This document shows, in pieces, positions 1 to 8,764 of a stretch of 64,000 nt of DNA (the first letter of the stretch is position 1; the number at the start of each line of letters is the position of its first letter). The notes below the pieces were generated by a model. The model had not been told where the DNA came from and searched no databases. It saw only the letters and a list, made by a program, of their open reading frames with translations. This stretch comes from a bacterium. Its GTDB lineage: Bacteria; Armatimonadota; Fimbriimonadia; Fimbriimonadales; Fimbriimonadaceae. The translations under genes and the position numbers were made by a program. The DNA is taken from the NCBI GenBank assembly GCA_027483535.1, contig JAIXUN010000002.1:806001-870000 (forward strand), given 5' to 3'.

Positions 1-35
1 CGAAGTCCGCGCTGCCGACGTTCGAGACCGTTAAC

Positions 36-764
36 CTAGACCGCTTCCAGCCCCCGGCTACGGAACGCCTCTTGAACCCAAGAGATGCTTTCAGGAGTCG
101 GGGGCTCGGTGTTTGCGAGCCTGTAATCCAGGCCTAGCTCCTTCCATTTGAAGGCACCCATCTGGTGAAAGGGAAGGATCTCTACCCGTTGAACATTGCC
201 GAGGGTCGAGACGAAATCGGCGAGTCCTTCCACGTTCTGCGGCTGGTCGGTTAACCCGGGCACGAGGACGAAACGAACCCAGGCGGGGCGACCAAGGTCG
301 GCGAGTCGCCGGGCGGTTTCCAGAACGGGGGCGACAGGTTGTTCGACCGCGTCCAGGTGGATTGCCGGATCGAAGGACTTGATGTCGAGCAAGGTGAGGT
401 CGATCTTCGACAAGTCGTCATCGGAGAGCTTCGACCCGTAAAAGCCGTTCGTGTCGAGCGCCACGTGATACCCCTCGCCGTGAAAGGCGTCGACGAGACT
501 TCTCACAAAGTCCGGTTGGATCAACGGCTCGCCACCGCTGATGGTTACCCCGCCATGAGCGCCGTTCAAAAACGGTTCGTACGGACGAAGCACCTGCAGC
601 ACGTCCTCAACCGACATCTCCTTTCCGTTGTGAAGATGCCACGTGTCTGGGTTATGGCAGTACTGACATCGGAACGCGCAGCCGCTGAGCCAGAGCACAA
701 ACCGAACTCCCGGACCGTCTACAGAACTGCCCGGGAAGTAAGAGTGAACGAAGCCTTTCGTCAT
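36..764 (-). CDS. pflA: pyruvate formate-lyase activating enzyme (radical SAM)
   Basis: Radical SAM enzyme expected to put the glycyl radical on pyruvate formate-lyase, using a [4Fe-4S] cluster and S-adenosylmethionine in the cytoplasm. The cluster motif is visible as CAFRCQYC, followed by a GGEP-type SAM-binding segment (TISGGEPLIQ). The open frame extends to 818, but the ATG at 764 gives MTKGFVHSYFPGSSVDGPG, which matches the usual start of the family and yields 242 residues, the normal length. The longer start at 818 would overlap the end of pflB by 14 bases. No strong Shine-Dalgarno is visible at either start. The gene directly follows pflB on the same strand, so the two are probably one operon. 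Identity is well supported; the exact start is inferred. Confidence 0.93.
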   Translation of the reverse strand: MTKGFVHSYFPGSSVDGPGVRFVLWLSGCAFRCQYCHNPDTWHLHNGKEMSVEDVLQVLRPYEPFLNGAHGGVTISGGEPLIQPDFVRSLVDAFHGEGYHVALDTNGFYGSKLSDDDLSKIDLTLLDIKSFDPAIHLDAVEQPVAPVLETARRLADLGRPAWVRFVLVPGLTDQPQNVEGLADFVSTLGNVQRVEILPFHQMGAFKWKELGLDYRLANTEPPTPESISWVQEAFRSRGLEAV

Positions 765-804
765 TGTCGAGTGGCTCGAATTCGCGCCCTCGGCATGGGC
801 GGGC

Positions 805-3087
805 TCAAGCCCGCTCATGGAAGGTTCGGTTGATCACGTCTAGTTGCTGCTCTCGAGTCAACTTCACAAAGTTCACGGCGTATCCCGAGACTCGAATCGT
901 GAGCTGAGGATACTTTTCGGGGTGCTCCATGGCGTCCTGGAGCATCTCCCGATTCAGCACATTCACGTTCATGTGGAAACCTTTGGCGCTGAAGTAGCCA
1001 TCCAGCGTTGCAGTGAGATTCTTGATCTGCTCTTCCTTCACCTTGCCGAGTGCAGAAGGGACGAGGCTGGTGGTGAGAGAGATTCCATCCCGAGCGCTTT
1101 CGTAAGGCAACTTCGCCACCGAAAGAGCGCTCGCGATGAACCCGAGTTTGTCTCGACCGTGCATCGGGTTGGCACCGGGAGCGAACGGTTCGCCTTTGCG
1201 CCTGCCGTCCGGTGTGTTGCCCGTTGCCTTTCCATAAACGACGTTGCTGGTGATGGTCAGCACGCTCTGAGTGTGGGTGGCGTTTCGATAAGTCGGAATC
1301 TGGCGAAGCTTGTGCATGAACTTCTCCACCAGGTCGACCGCGAACTTGTCCACGCGATCGTCGTTGTTGCCGAACTTCGGAAAGTCGCCTTCAACTTCGA
1401 AGTCCACAATCAGGCCCGTTTCGTCGCGAATCGGTTTCACGGTTGCGTATTTGATCGCGCTCAGACTGTCTGCCACCACCGAGAGCCCCGCGATTCCGAA
1501 CGCCATTGATCGGAACGGGTTGTAGTCGTGCAGAGCCATTTCAATTCGCTCGTAGGCGTACTTGTCGTGCATGTAGTGAATGCAGTTCATCGCGTTGACG
1601 TAGGTCTTCGCGAGCCAGTTCATGGTGTGCTCGAACTTGATCATCACCTCGTCGATGTCCAATTTGTCGCCTAGGACAGGCATCGATCGAGGGGCGATCT
1701 GGTCTCCCGACACTTCGTCTCTTCCGCCGTTGAGGGCGTAGAGGAGGCACTTGGCAAGGTTCACCCGAGCGCCGAACAACTGCATGTGCTTGCCAACGGT
1801 CATTGCCGAGACGCAACAGGCAATCGCGGTGTCGTCGCCAAAAGCGGAGCGCATGAGATCGTCGCTCTCGTACTGAATGCTGCTGGTGTCGATGGAAACT
1901 TTGCTGCAGAAGTTCTTGAACCCTTCCGGCAACTGGGGAGACCAGAAGACGGTCATGTTCGGCTCCGGTGCCGGGCCCAGGTTGTACAGCGTTTGCAGAT
2001 ATCGGAACGAGGTCTTGGTGACCATCGGTCTGCCGTCTTGAGCGACGCCGCCGATGGACTCGGTGACCCAAGTCGGATCGCCGCTAAACAGCGCGTCGTA
2101 GTCGGGAGTTCTTAAGAACCGGACGAGTCGGAGTTTGATGACGAAGTCGTCAATGATCTCCTGCGCTTCGGTTTCGCTGAGAGTTCCTTCCGCAAGGTCG
2201 CGCTCGAAATAGACATCGAGGAACGTTCCGGTTCGACCCAGTGACATGGCCGCGCCGTTCTGTTCCTTCACCGCTGCCAGGTAGGCAAAGTACAGCCATT
2301 GAACCGCTTCTTTCGCGTTGATCGCGGGGCGAGAAATATCGAAGCCGTACTTGGCTGCCATCTGCTCGAGTTCTTTTAGGGCCCGAACTTGTTCGGACAA
2401 CTCTTCTCGATCCCGAATGATCTCGTCTGAACTGTGCTTGTCGTCGAGCGAGTTCTTCTCTTGCTTCTTGAACTCGATGAGAGCGGCCGTGCCGTAAAGG
2501 GGCACTCGGCGGTAGTCGCCAATGATTCGGCCCCGACCGTAGGCGTCTGGCAGACCCGTGACGATTCCCGCCGACCTTGCCTTGCGAATATCTTCCGTGT
2601 AGGCATCGAACACACCGTCGTTGTGGGTTTTGCGATACTTGGTGTAGATCTCCTCTAGCTTCGGATCCACCTCGAATCCGTACGCTTCTAGCCCGGATTG
2701 AACCATCCGGAAGCCACCGTTGGGGAAGACGGCTCGCTTGAGCGGGGCTTCGGTTTGTAGTCCAACAATGAGTTCGTGTTCGCGGTCGATGTAGCCCGGA
2801 TCGTGAGCGAGGATCGAACTGGGAACTTGGCTGACGTCCAGCACGCCCTTCGAACGCTCTTGTGCGAACAAGTCTCCAAGACCTTCCCAAAGTTTGGACG
2901 TCCGCTCGGTGGGACCCGCTAAGAACGATTCGTCCCCTAGGTACGGCGTGAAGTTGGCGAGAATGAAATCTCGAACGTTGACTTGCAGTTGCCAGAGACC
3001 GCCCTGAAAACCGCGCCATGCCACCGAAGATTCCTTGACGGGGTTCTGGAAGTGGGGAAGATGCTCGTGGGGTTGACCGGTAATCAT
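805..3087 (-). CDS. pflB: formate C-acetyltransferase (pyruvate formate-lyase)
   Basis: Glycyl-radical enzyme that converts pyruvate and CoA to acetyl-CoA and formate under anoxic conditions. At 760 residues it has the full family length. The adjacent catalytic cysteines are seen in IACCVSAM (about residues 424-425), and the glycyl-radical site is in RVSGYAVNF (glycine about 735). The ATG at 3087 is the first in frame and has only a weak ribosome-binding site. pflA follows immediately. A radical protein cleaved by oxygen, in a genome that also encodes complex I subunits, suggests a facultative lifestyle or micro-oxic niches. I saw no convincing FNR box upstream. Identity is very secure. Confidence 0.96.
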   Translation of the reverse strand: MITGQPHEHLPHFQNPVKESSVAWRGFQGGLWQLQVNVRDFILANFTPYLGDESFLAGPTERTSKLWEGLGDLFAQERSKGVLDVSQVPSSILAHDPGYIDREHELIVGLQTEAPLKRAVFPNGGFRMVQSGLEAYGFEVDPKLEEIYTKYRKTHNDGVFDAYTEDIRKARSAGIVTGLPDAYGRGRIIGDYRRVPLYGTAALIEFKKQEKNSLDDKHSSDEIIRDREELSEQVRALKELEQMAAKYGFDISRPAINAKEAVQWLYFAYLAAVKEQNGAAMSLGRTGTFLDVYFERDLAEGTLSETEAQEIIDDFVIKLRLVRFLRTPDYDALFSGDPTWVTESIGGVAQDGRPMVTKTSFRYLQTLYNLGPAPEPNMTVFWSPQLPEGFKNFCSKVSIDTSSIQYESDDLMRSAFGDDTAIACCVSAMTVGKHMQLFGARVNLAKCLLYALNGGRDEVSGDQIAPRSMPVLGDKLDIDEVMIKFEHTMNWLAKTYVNAMNCIHYMHDKYAYERIEMALHDYNPFRSMAFGIAGLSVVADSLSAIKYATVKPIRDETGLIVDFEVEGDFPKFGNNDDRVDKFAVDLVEKFMHKLRQIPTYRNATHTQSVLTITSNVVYGKATGNTPDGRRKGEPFAPGANPMHGRDKLGFIASALSVAKLPYESARDGISLTTSLVPSALGKVKEEQIKNLTATLDGYFSAKGFHMNVNVLNREMLQDAMEHPEKYPQLTIRVSGYAVNFVKLTREQQLDVINRTFHERA

Positions 3088-3348
3088 GGTGCGATCCGTG
3101 AAGATTTGATTTGGGATCGCAAAGGGGAAACGATGGGCTCCTCAAAAACGAGGTGGAGCGCCTTTGCTTGCACCTAGAGGAACCCGTTCCGTTCGATCTC
3201 TTCGCGAGTCCTGACCTTATGATGGGCTTCCGCATCCAAGGTTGCCGTCCTGTCATCTCATGTCCACTTTTTGCCGGACAGTGTCAAAGAGTGGCTAAAG
3301 GCCGCGGTTCGGGTGTCAACGCTTCGCTTGGGCTGTTAAGATATCGAC

Positions 3349-4554
3349 ATGGTTGGATCGACGGCGATCAATTTGGTTTTAGCTATCGCGATGGGCGGAG
3401 TGCAGTCGGCGAACATCGACTCCCCCTACGCACTGGAGCAGGCACTTCGCAAGCCCATCGATGGGTCGTCTCGCGCGGCGATCCTCAAGTATCTCGATCC
3501 GAATCAGCTTGAAAAGGGCATTTGGCCCCGATACGCGGGCAAGAAGGTTGCCTTCGCGATTCGCTCGAAAGACGCCGACAAGGTGAGTCTGCGACTCTCG
3601 GCGATCGACCAGAAAGATCGAGAGATCGCAATGACCCCAGTGGGTGAGGGTGTGTTCGCGACCGTCGTTGACTTTGCCTTTGGAGATGCGTTTGTCGCGA
3701 GCTATGTGGCCGAGGGCAAAACGTTTGGGGATAGAAGGAACGTCGAGGTTTATGAGACGCCCGAGGAGATGAAGGCGGACACCTCGGTTCCCCGGGGCAG
3801 GCTCCTTCCGATGCCGAAGCAAGAGAGCAGCATCTATCCCGGCACCACTTCCGAGTGGTGGGTTTACGTGCCCGCTAAGCCCGCGCCACCCGAAGGATAT
3901 GCGCTGATGGTGTTTCAAGATGGGCAATGGGCTAAGAACTACTCGGTCCCGTGCTTGGACAACATGATCGCCAAGGGAGACCTCCCGCCCACCGTTGCGG
4001 TCTTCATCAAGCCCAGTGAGCATTCCGACGGTCGTTCGATTCGTTGGCGCCAGTACGACGTGCTCAGCAACGAATACGTGCGCTTCGTTCTGGACGAGTA
4101 CATGCCCGTTGTCGAAAAGAACGTGCCGGGCAAAATCACCGACGATCCCGCCAAGAGGTGCATTGCCGGTCTCAGTTCGGGAGGGATCTGTGCGTTCACC
4201 GCGGCTTGGGAGCGCCCCGACAAGTTCGGTCTCGTTCTTTCCTGGATCGGCTCTTACACCAACATCGCATCGGGCGATTCTAAGCGCGACGGTGGTCACA
4301 ACTACCCCGCCCTGATCCGAAAGACGGATAAGAAACCCATGCGCGTCTTCCTTCAGGACGGCAAGCAAGATCTGGATAATGAGCACGGCAACTGGTGGAT
4401 CGCCAACCTGAACATGGTTGCCTCGCTCAAGTACAAGGGTTACGACTACAAGTGGGTCCCCGGAAACGGTTTCCATAGCGATGCTCAGGGTCGAGCAACC
4501 ATGCCCGATGCGCTGCGATGGCTGTTCAAAACGGGTCCCTACGCCCCCAAATGA
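3349..4554 (+). CDS. secreted esterase of the enterochelin esterase-like (esterase D/PF00756) family
   Basis: Predicted exported alpha/beta hydrolase. The first ~21 residues form a short hydrophobic signal peptide ending near VQSA. Residues about 60-130 look like an N-terminal beta-sandwich of the kind seen in Fes/IroD-type esterases. The catalytic half follows, with the nucleophile elbow GLSSGG near residue 272, a candidate acid in LQDGKQDLDN and a candidate histidine in NGFHSDAQG. Families with this layout cleave siderophore esters, feruloyl-polysaccharide esters or other acyl esters; the substrate cannot be read from the sequence. It is transcribed divergently from pflB, and a strong terminator follows it, so it is probably monocistronic. 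Confidence 0.8.
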   Translation: MVGSTAINLVLAIAMGGVQSANIDSPYALEQALRKPIDGSSRAAILKYLDPNQLEKGIWPRYAGKKVAFAIRSKDADKVSLRLSAIDQKDREIAMTPVGEGVFATVVDFAFGDAFVASYVAEGKTFGDRRNVEVYETPEEMKADTSVPRGRLLPMPKQESSIYPGTTSEWWVYVPAKPAPPEGYALMVFQDGQWAKNYSVPCLDNMIAKGDLPPTVAVFIKPSEHSDGRSIRWRQYDVLSNEYVRFVLDEYMPVVEKNVPGKITDDPAKRCIAGLSSGGICAFTAAWERPDKFGLVLSWIGSYTNIASGDSKRDGGHNYPALIRKTDKKPMRVFLQDGKQDLDNEHGNWWIANLNMVASLKYKGYDYKWVPGNGFHSDAQGRATMPDALRWLFKTGPYAPK

Positions 4555-4575
4555 GTTGAAGCGAATTTCTAGGAC

Positions 4576-4606
4576 AAGGATGCGTAAGTGCGCATCCTTT
4601 CCTTTT
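4576..4606 (+). terminator. rho-independent terminator after the esterase gene
   Basis: A 9-bp perfect stem AAGGATGCG/CGCATCCTT with a 6-base loop, followed by TCCTTTTG, lies 21 bases after the esterase stop codon. Confidence 0.75.
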
Positions 4607-4626
4607 GAAAGAGGCACTCTAAGGGT

Positions 4627-5040
4627 ATGAGAGACATCATTCGACCCGCAGACCTCAAAGCGCTCCTGGAGAGTGAGGGTGGTCCCATTGATACCGGGCG
4701 ACCGCTGCTCATCGATGTCCGCACCGCCGCCGAGTTCCGCCACGGGCATATCGAAGGCTCGATTCACATTCCGCTTTCCGACATCATGGTCGGGTACGAA
4801 CACGGTCCCACCGGTCACCCGCTTACGGCTGAAGAACTCGAAGGAGCAGTCTTCATCTGCAAGATCGGTCACCGTGCGAACCTCGCCCGAGAGCGATTCG
4901 GAAACAAAGCGACGAACGCCTTCGTGCTGGAGCACGGAGTGATCGGGTGGAAGAACGCGGGCTATCCGCTAGTGAAGGGTGCCGACCATGCAGAAGCATC
5001 TAGAGGACTCTTTGCGCGGTTCTTTTCCAAGAATCGGTGA
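4627..5040 (+). CDS. rhodanese-like domain protein
   Basis: Single rhodanese domain of 137 residues, probably cytoplasmic. The start of the fold is clear in LIDVRTAAEFRHGHIEGSIH, and the active-site loop carries a cysteine in FICKIGHR, so it can form a persulfide and is not an inactive variant. The end of the fold, HGVIGWKNAGYPL, is also typical. Such stand-alone domains transfer sulfane sulfur or handle thiols; the acceptor is unknown. It lies between two secreted-protein genes with its own upstream terminator, so the neighbours give no functional clue. Confidence 0.9.
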   Translation: MRDIIRPADLKALLESEGGPIDTGRPLLIDVRTAAEFRHGHIEGSIHIPLSDIMVGYEHGPTGHPLTAEELEGAVFICKIGHRANLARERFGNKATNAFVLEHGVIGWKNAGYPLVKGADHAEASRGLFARFFSKNR

Positions 5041-5083
5041 ACGGACCCGGTCGGGCTAGGCCTAGCTCGCGTAGTACGAATCT

Positions 5084-5836
5084 ATGCTGTTGATTCGACC
5101 CATCGCCGCCCTTGGGCTCCTTGTCGCCCTTCCGCTCATGTCTTTTGCAGACGAGGCGAAGAAGTGGAGCGTGGAGTTGGAACTCGGTCCGACCTGGAAT
5201 CCTCGGAACGATGTCCGGATTCCCAATCCTGGCGGCACCCGATGGTCGTTCAATCAACTGGCGGGTGAGGGGGCATTCTTGTCTGTTCGAACCGCCGTCA
5301 CCTGGGAAGGCGAGCAAGGCAATGGCTGGCGACTTCTTTACGCGCCTCTTCGAATCACGCGAACCGGGCAGTTCTCTTCACCCGTGAACTACGATGGCGG
5401 CACGTTTGACCCGGGTGTCGCTACGCGAGGCACCTACATGTTCAACTCGTATCGGCTCACCTACCGAAATCGGTGGATCAAAAACGATCGCCAAGACTTC
5501 CGAGTGGGTTTCACGCTGAAGGTCCGCGATGCCGAAGTGGCTCTTGAGCAAGCCGGAGCGAGCGAAAGCTTCTCAAACGTTGGGGTGGTGCCGCTGCTTC
5601 ACTTTTACGGCGAGCAGAAGTTGTCCGATCGGCTCTCCCTCATTGCCGACCTTGACGCAGCGGGGGCGCCGCAGGGCTACGCTATCGATCTCGGCGTCCG
5701 TGCGGCGTATCGAATGTCGGAGCGACTAGACCTTCTTGCCGGATTTAGGATCCTTGATGGTGGGGCCGATAACGACAAGGTTTATAACTTTTCAACATTT
5801 ACTTATGCGGTAGTTGGAGTTCGATATCGCTTTTAA
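5084..5836 (+). CDS. predicted outer-membrane beta-barrel protein, function unknown
   Basis: 250 residues with a signal peptide (MLLIRPIAALGLLVALPLMSFA). The rest is a series of alternating amphipathic beta strands rich in Tyr, Trp and Arg, such as YRLTYRNRWI and RVGFTLKVRD, and the chain ends in VGVRYRF. A terminal phenylalanine after a final strand is the usual recognition signal of outer-membrane barrels. Repeated strand-turn units suggest about 8-10 strands, but this was not computed. No family was recognised. The gene is co-directional with the rhodanese gene 43 bases upstream and may share its transcript. Confidence 0.6.
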   Translation: MLLIRPIAALGLLVALPLMSFADEAKKWSVELELGPTWNPRNDVRIPNPGGTRWSFNQLAGEGAFLSVRTAVTWEGEQGNGWRLLYAPLRITRTGQFSSPVNYDGGTFDPGVATRGTYMFNSYRLTYRNRWIKNDRQDFRVGFTLKVRDAEVALEQAGASESFSNVGVVPLLHFYGEQKLSDRLSLIADLDAAGAPQGYAIDLGVRAAYRMSERLDLLAGFRILDGGADNDKVYNFSTFTYAVVGVRYRF

Positions 5837-5906
5837 GAGCTTTTTCCAATAAGCGATAAAACGTGGGCGGGCATCTAGGCTCTGTCATGTAAACTCATGA
5901 CGCCAG

Positions 5907-6368
5907 ATGAACCATCTGCAAAAGAAACCCGCTTGGCAAATCCAGTTGGCGCGATTCATCGCGTTGATGGCGTGTTTCTTCATCCTCCTTGGTTCGGTGG
6001 GGCGCTACGCACCCCGAACGAAGCAGGGAGTTCACTGTCCTACCGCTTCCACTCAAGCGGTCACAGAAGTGATCGAAGAGAAGACCTGCTGCGGCACGGT
6101 CGTGAAGAAAGTGGTCGTCCGGAAGCCAACGATCGGTGAATCCAGCTTCAAACAGTGCTTGTGCGCTGAAAAGAAGTCGGCTCAATCATCCTCGGAAGCT
6201 GTCCAGAAGGACACGTCCAGCGGCAAGATCGCCGTGGGTTTGCCCCTAGAACGGCTCGCTTGGGCCGAAGTTCCCGTTCTCCCGAATGTGGAACTTGTGA
6301 TGCCGTGTGCATCGCTCTACCTTGATCCGATCAGCCCTCCGGGCACTCCTCCTCCAGATCAAGCCTAG
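5907..6368 (+). CDS. small membrane-anchored cysteine-containing protein, unknown
   Basis: 153 residues, not recognised. One hydrophobic segment (about residues 17-32, IALMACFFILLGSVG) would serve as a signal anchor, leaving a mostly polar exported domain. This domain contains five cysteines (HCPT, a CC pair in KTCCGTV, and KQCLCAE), with another in VMPCASL, and a proline-rich tail PPGTPPPDQA. Paired cysteines could bind metal or form disulfides, but nothing shows which. The ATG at 5907 is preferred over the other-frame ORF at 5897 because it supports the hydrophobic segment. A prepilin gene follows 87 bases later. Confidence 0.55.
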   Translation: MNHLQKKPAWQIQLARFIALMACFFILLGSVGRYAPRTKQGVHCPTASTQAVTEVIEEKTCCGTVVKKVVVRKPTIGESSFKQCLCAEKKSAQSSSEAVQKDTSSGKIAVGLPLERLAWAEVPVLPNVELVMPCASLYLDPISPPGTPPPDQA

Positions 6369-6455
6369 TTTCCCTTCTTGTCAAAAGATATCCGTTAGGG
6401 TTTGAAAACTACTCAATGAGTAGAACGGATAGTCGTGACCGAAACTATCAACTAA

Positions 6456-7208
6456 ATGGAAACTAGAAGAGCATTTACGCTTATCGAATTACTCGTCGTC
6501 ATTGCGATCATCGCGATTCTCGCCGCCATCCTTTTCCCGGTCTTTGCTCAGGCAAAGCTCGCCGCAAAGAAGACCACCGACCTCAGCAACGTGAAGCAAC
6601 TCGGCACGATGCTGATGCTGTACTCCAACGATAACGATGACCGTTATCCTTTGACCTCGTTCCCGGCGCGTGGCAACACCTGGCCGCTGCGTTGTCAGGC
6701 GTATATCAAGAACTGGGACATGTTCCGATCACCGGGTGATCTGAGCACTCTCTGGCCACCCGCCGGAACGCAGCCTCCGCAGCCCGATGCACCTCAGAGC
6801 GATCCCCGTTGGGGCTTCAGGTGGACGAGCTATCTGTTGAACGCCTACATGAGCGGCGCGTTCAACGGTTCGGGCCCGTACTCGACGGTGACCGCCCTTC
6901 CTGCCCCTGCGTCGGTGATCTATCTCACCTTAGCGGCCGACAATGTGGCCCCGCGAGACCACTATCACCCGTTCTACTGGGGAACTCCTCCTGAACTCGT
7001 CAGTTCGTTCATGCAAAACCTAACATTCGACCCCGCAACAAATCGAACCCGAGAAATCAAACTCGAAGCGTTCAGCGGTGGCACCAACTACGCCTATGCC
7101 GACGGACACGCCAAGTTCCAAAAGTGGCCGCAGTTGTGGTGGCGAGATCTGCCGCGAAACATCTTTGCGGGCAATTTCGATCCCAAGAACGAGGGGCAGC
7201 GTCCGTAA
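6456..7208 (+). CDS. prepilin-type protein with N-terminal methylation motif and H-X9-DG-like segment
   Basis: 250-residue pseudopilin-like protein. The leader [19 protein letters not shown] is a class III prepilin signal: cleavage is expected before the phenylalanine, with glutamate at +5, by a prepilin peptidase. The hydrophobic helix then forms the pilin stalk. Near the C-terminus, [13 protein letters not shown] resembles the 'prepilin-type processing-associated H-X9-DG' region of DUF1559-like proteins. Such proteins are highly expanded in Planctomycetes and Armatimonadota, and their individual roles are mostly unknown. The stop codon directly abuts the ATG of the DUF4198-like gene, so the two are co-transcribed. 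A paralogous prepilin lies at 63009. Confidence 0.85.
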   Translation: METRRAFTLIELLVVIAIIAILAAILFPVFAQAKLAAKKTTDLSNVKQLGTMLMLYSNDNDDRYPLTSFPARGNTWPLRCQAYIKNWDMFRSPGDLSTLWPPAGTQPPQPDAPQSDPRWGFRWTSYLLNAYMSGAFNGSGPYSTVTALPAPASVIYLTLAADNVAPRDHYHPFYWGTPPELVSSFMQNLTFDPATNRTREIKLEAFSGGTNYAYADGHAKFQKWPQLWWRDLPRNIFAGNFDPKNEGQRP

Positions 7209-8000
7209 ATGCAAGTGCGGAATCGAGTGCTCGGTTCCATCGCCCTTGCCACGCTCGTGGCAGGGGCGGGCGCCCATGACATTTGGGTGGAGACTCTCCA
7301 GTCTGTCGTCAAGAGCGGTCAGCCCGTGCGGGTGGCGCTCTTAGTTGGGAATCACGGGAACAAGCATCGAGACTTCAAGTTGGCCTCGAAGTTGTCGCCT
7401 TCCATGCGCAAACTGGAGCTCTTTGAAGGAACCGGTCCTGGAAAAGCGATCACCGATCTCCTTCAAGACCAAGGTCTCGACGCGAAGGAAGGGTACTGGT
7501 CTTTCCAGTGGAAGCCCGATAAAGAAGGCTCGTATCTCATTGCGACCTCCTTTGATCAAGTGATGTCCTTTGCCCCGGTGCGGGACATCAAGTCCGGCAA
7601 GAAGTTCTTGCGAGTCGTGGGCTCCGAAAAGGATGCTCCGCGACCGACGATCGGCTTCGACCGCATCCTTGGGCACGGTTTGGAACTTGTGCCTCTTACC
7701 GACCCGGTATTGGGCGCAGTAGAAGGACGGAGTTTTCGAGTGAAGGTGATCTACAAAGGCAAGCCGTTCGCCGGAAACAAAGTGGCGTTCATTCCGCGAG
7801 GGAAGGTGCTTCAAGGCGATCTTGATCCGCAATATGAGGCGCTCACCGACTCGAACGGAACGGTAACGATGCCGCTCCGGGAATCTGGCGAAGTGCTAGT
7901 GGTCACCCAAGTTCACGATCGGGAAGCGAAAGGCGAAGGCTACCAATCGATTGGATACAGCGCCACGATTCACCTTTGGGTGGCGGCTAAGAGGCCTTAA
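7209..8000 (+). CDS. DUF4198-like exported protein
   Basis: 263 residues with a signal peptide (MQVRNRVLGSIALATLVAGAGA). The mature protein should begin HDIWVE. This His-Asp-x-Trp start is characteristic of DUF4198 proteins, some of which are linked to nickel or cobalt uptake and carry a metal-binding N-terminal histidine. The body looks like two beta-sandwich domains (for example FRVKVIYKGKPFAGNKVAF, then a repeat with DSNGTVTMPL). The gene starts immediately after the prepilin stop. No transporter gene is adjacent, so a metal role is only a family-level suggestion. Its 3' end overlaps the convergent methyltransferase gene by 4 bases. Confidence 0.7.
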   Translation: MQVRNRVLGSIALATLVAGAGAHDIWVETLQSVVKSGQPVRVALLVGNHGNKHRDFKLASKLSPSMRKLELFEGTGPGKAITDLLQDQGLDAKEGYWSFQWKPDKEGSYLIATSFDQVMSFAPVRDIKSGKKFLRVVGSEKDAPRPTIGFDRILGHGLELVPLTDPVLGAVEGRSFRVKVIYKGKPFAGNKVAFIPRGKVLQGDLDPQYEALTDSNGTVTMPLRESGEVLVVTQVHDREAKGEGYQSIGYSATIHLWVAAKRP

Positions 8001-8764
8001 CCACGAACGGCGACAAATCGCAATCGAACATAGTCGGCAATCCACTGACCCTCTTCGTCCCGCAGCGCCGGGGCGAGGAGGTCGGTGATCCGATCCAGAA
8101 GTTGATCCTGAGTCTCTTTCGGCTGATCTCCCAGATAAGGGACCGCGAAGGTTTCTAGCCAGCCTCTCATGCCCGTGGGGAGAGGAGTGGGTCGAGGGAA
8201 GTGAATCATCTGCTGCAGGGTGAAACCCGCGCGTTCGAGTCGCTTTTGGTAAACCCCGGGTGCAGGGAAGTACCACGGGCAACGTTCCAAAGAAGGCAGT
8301 CCGGCTCGATCCAGTTCTGCATGGATGGCGGTCATGATCGCCGCAACATTGCCGAGTCCGCCAAATTCCGCCACAAAGACTCCGCCGGGTTTGAGGGCTC
8401 TGGCGACCGAATCCAACACTTCATCGGGTCGCTTGAGCCAGTGAAGAGTGGCGTTGCTGAAAACAAAGTCAACCGGAGAATCCACGGTGAAGTGGTGGCC
8501 GTCGGCGACCTCTGCCCGAACGCCCAGCCCCCGAGTCTTCTCGACCATGCTCGGCGAGGCGTCCAGACCTAGAACATCCGCCCCGAGTTCTTGCAGTCGA
8601 AGCGTGAGCACCCCATCGCCGCACCCGAGGTCGATTCCGACTTTGCCCTGCAGAGAGCCACCGAACTGCTCGACCAACAAGTCCACAACGGCATTCCCGT
8701 AGGTGCTCACAAATCGGGCGTTCTTATCGTAATCGGCGGGGTTCCAATCGTACGGTTGCGACAT
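7997..8764 (-). CDS. class I SAM-dependent methyltransferase (BioC/TAM-like)
   Basis: 255-residue cytoplasmic methyltransferase. Motif I is seen in VGIDLGCGDGVLTLRLQELG, the acidic residue binding the ribose in VLGLDASPSM, and the motif IV region in VDFVFSNATLHWL. The latter resembles trans-aconitate and BioC-type methyltransferases. The ORF track begins at a TTG (8785), but the ATG at 8764 overlaps the stop of the upstream biotin carboxylase as TAATG, a coupling arrangement that fixes the start. It is the last gene of a four-gene minus-strand operon. The substrate is unknown. Being next to a biotin enzyme hints at BioC, but no biotin-synthesis genes are nearby. Confidence 0.82.
   Translation of the reverse strand: MSQPYDWNPADYDKNARFVSTYGNAVVDLLVEQFGGSLQGKVGIDLGCGDGVLTLRLQELGADVLGLDASPSMVEKTRGLGVRAEVADGHHFTVDSPVDFVFSNATLHWLKRPDEVLDSVARALKPGGVFVAEFGGLGNVAAIMTAIHAELDRAGLPSLERCPWYFPAPGVYQKRLERAGFTLQQMIHFPRPTPLPTGMRGWLETFAVPYLGDQPKETQDQLLDRITDLLAPALRDEEGQWIADYVRLRFVAVRG

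Noticed and set aside
2150-3256. 368-residue minus-strand ORF overlapping pflB
   Set aside because: Off-frame shadow of pflB, with a serine/arginine-rich translation.
3088-3348. FNR-type box upstream of pflB (TTGAT at about 3105)
   Set aside because: Only one half matches TTGAT-N4-ATCAA; the second half is too poor to call an operator. Nothing else was recognised in this 261-base gap.
3111-3512. 133-residue plus-strand ORF in the pflB/esterase gap
   Set aside because: It overlaps the start of the esterase gene, lacks a ribosome-binding site and has no signal or family character.
3379-4935. 518-residue minus-strand ORF across the esterase and rhodanese genes
   Set aside because: It overlaps two plus-strand genes with clear catalytic motifs and a terminator between them. 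The translation is Arg/His/Val-rich with no family pattern, as expected of an antisense shadow.
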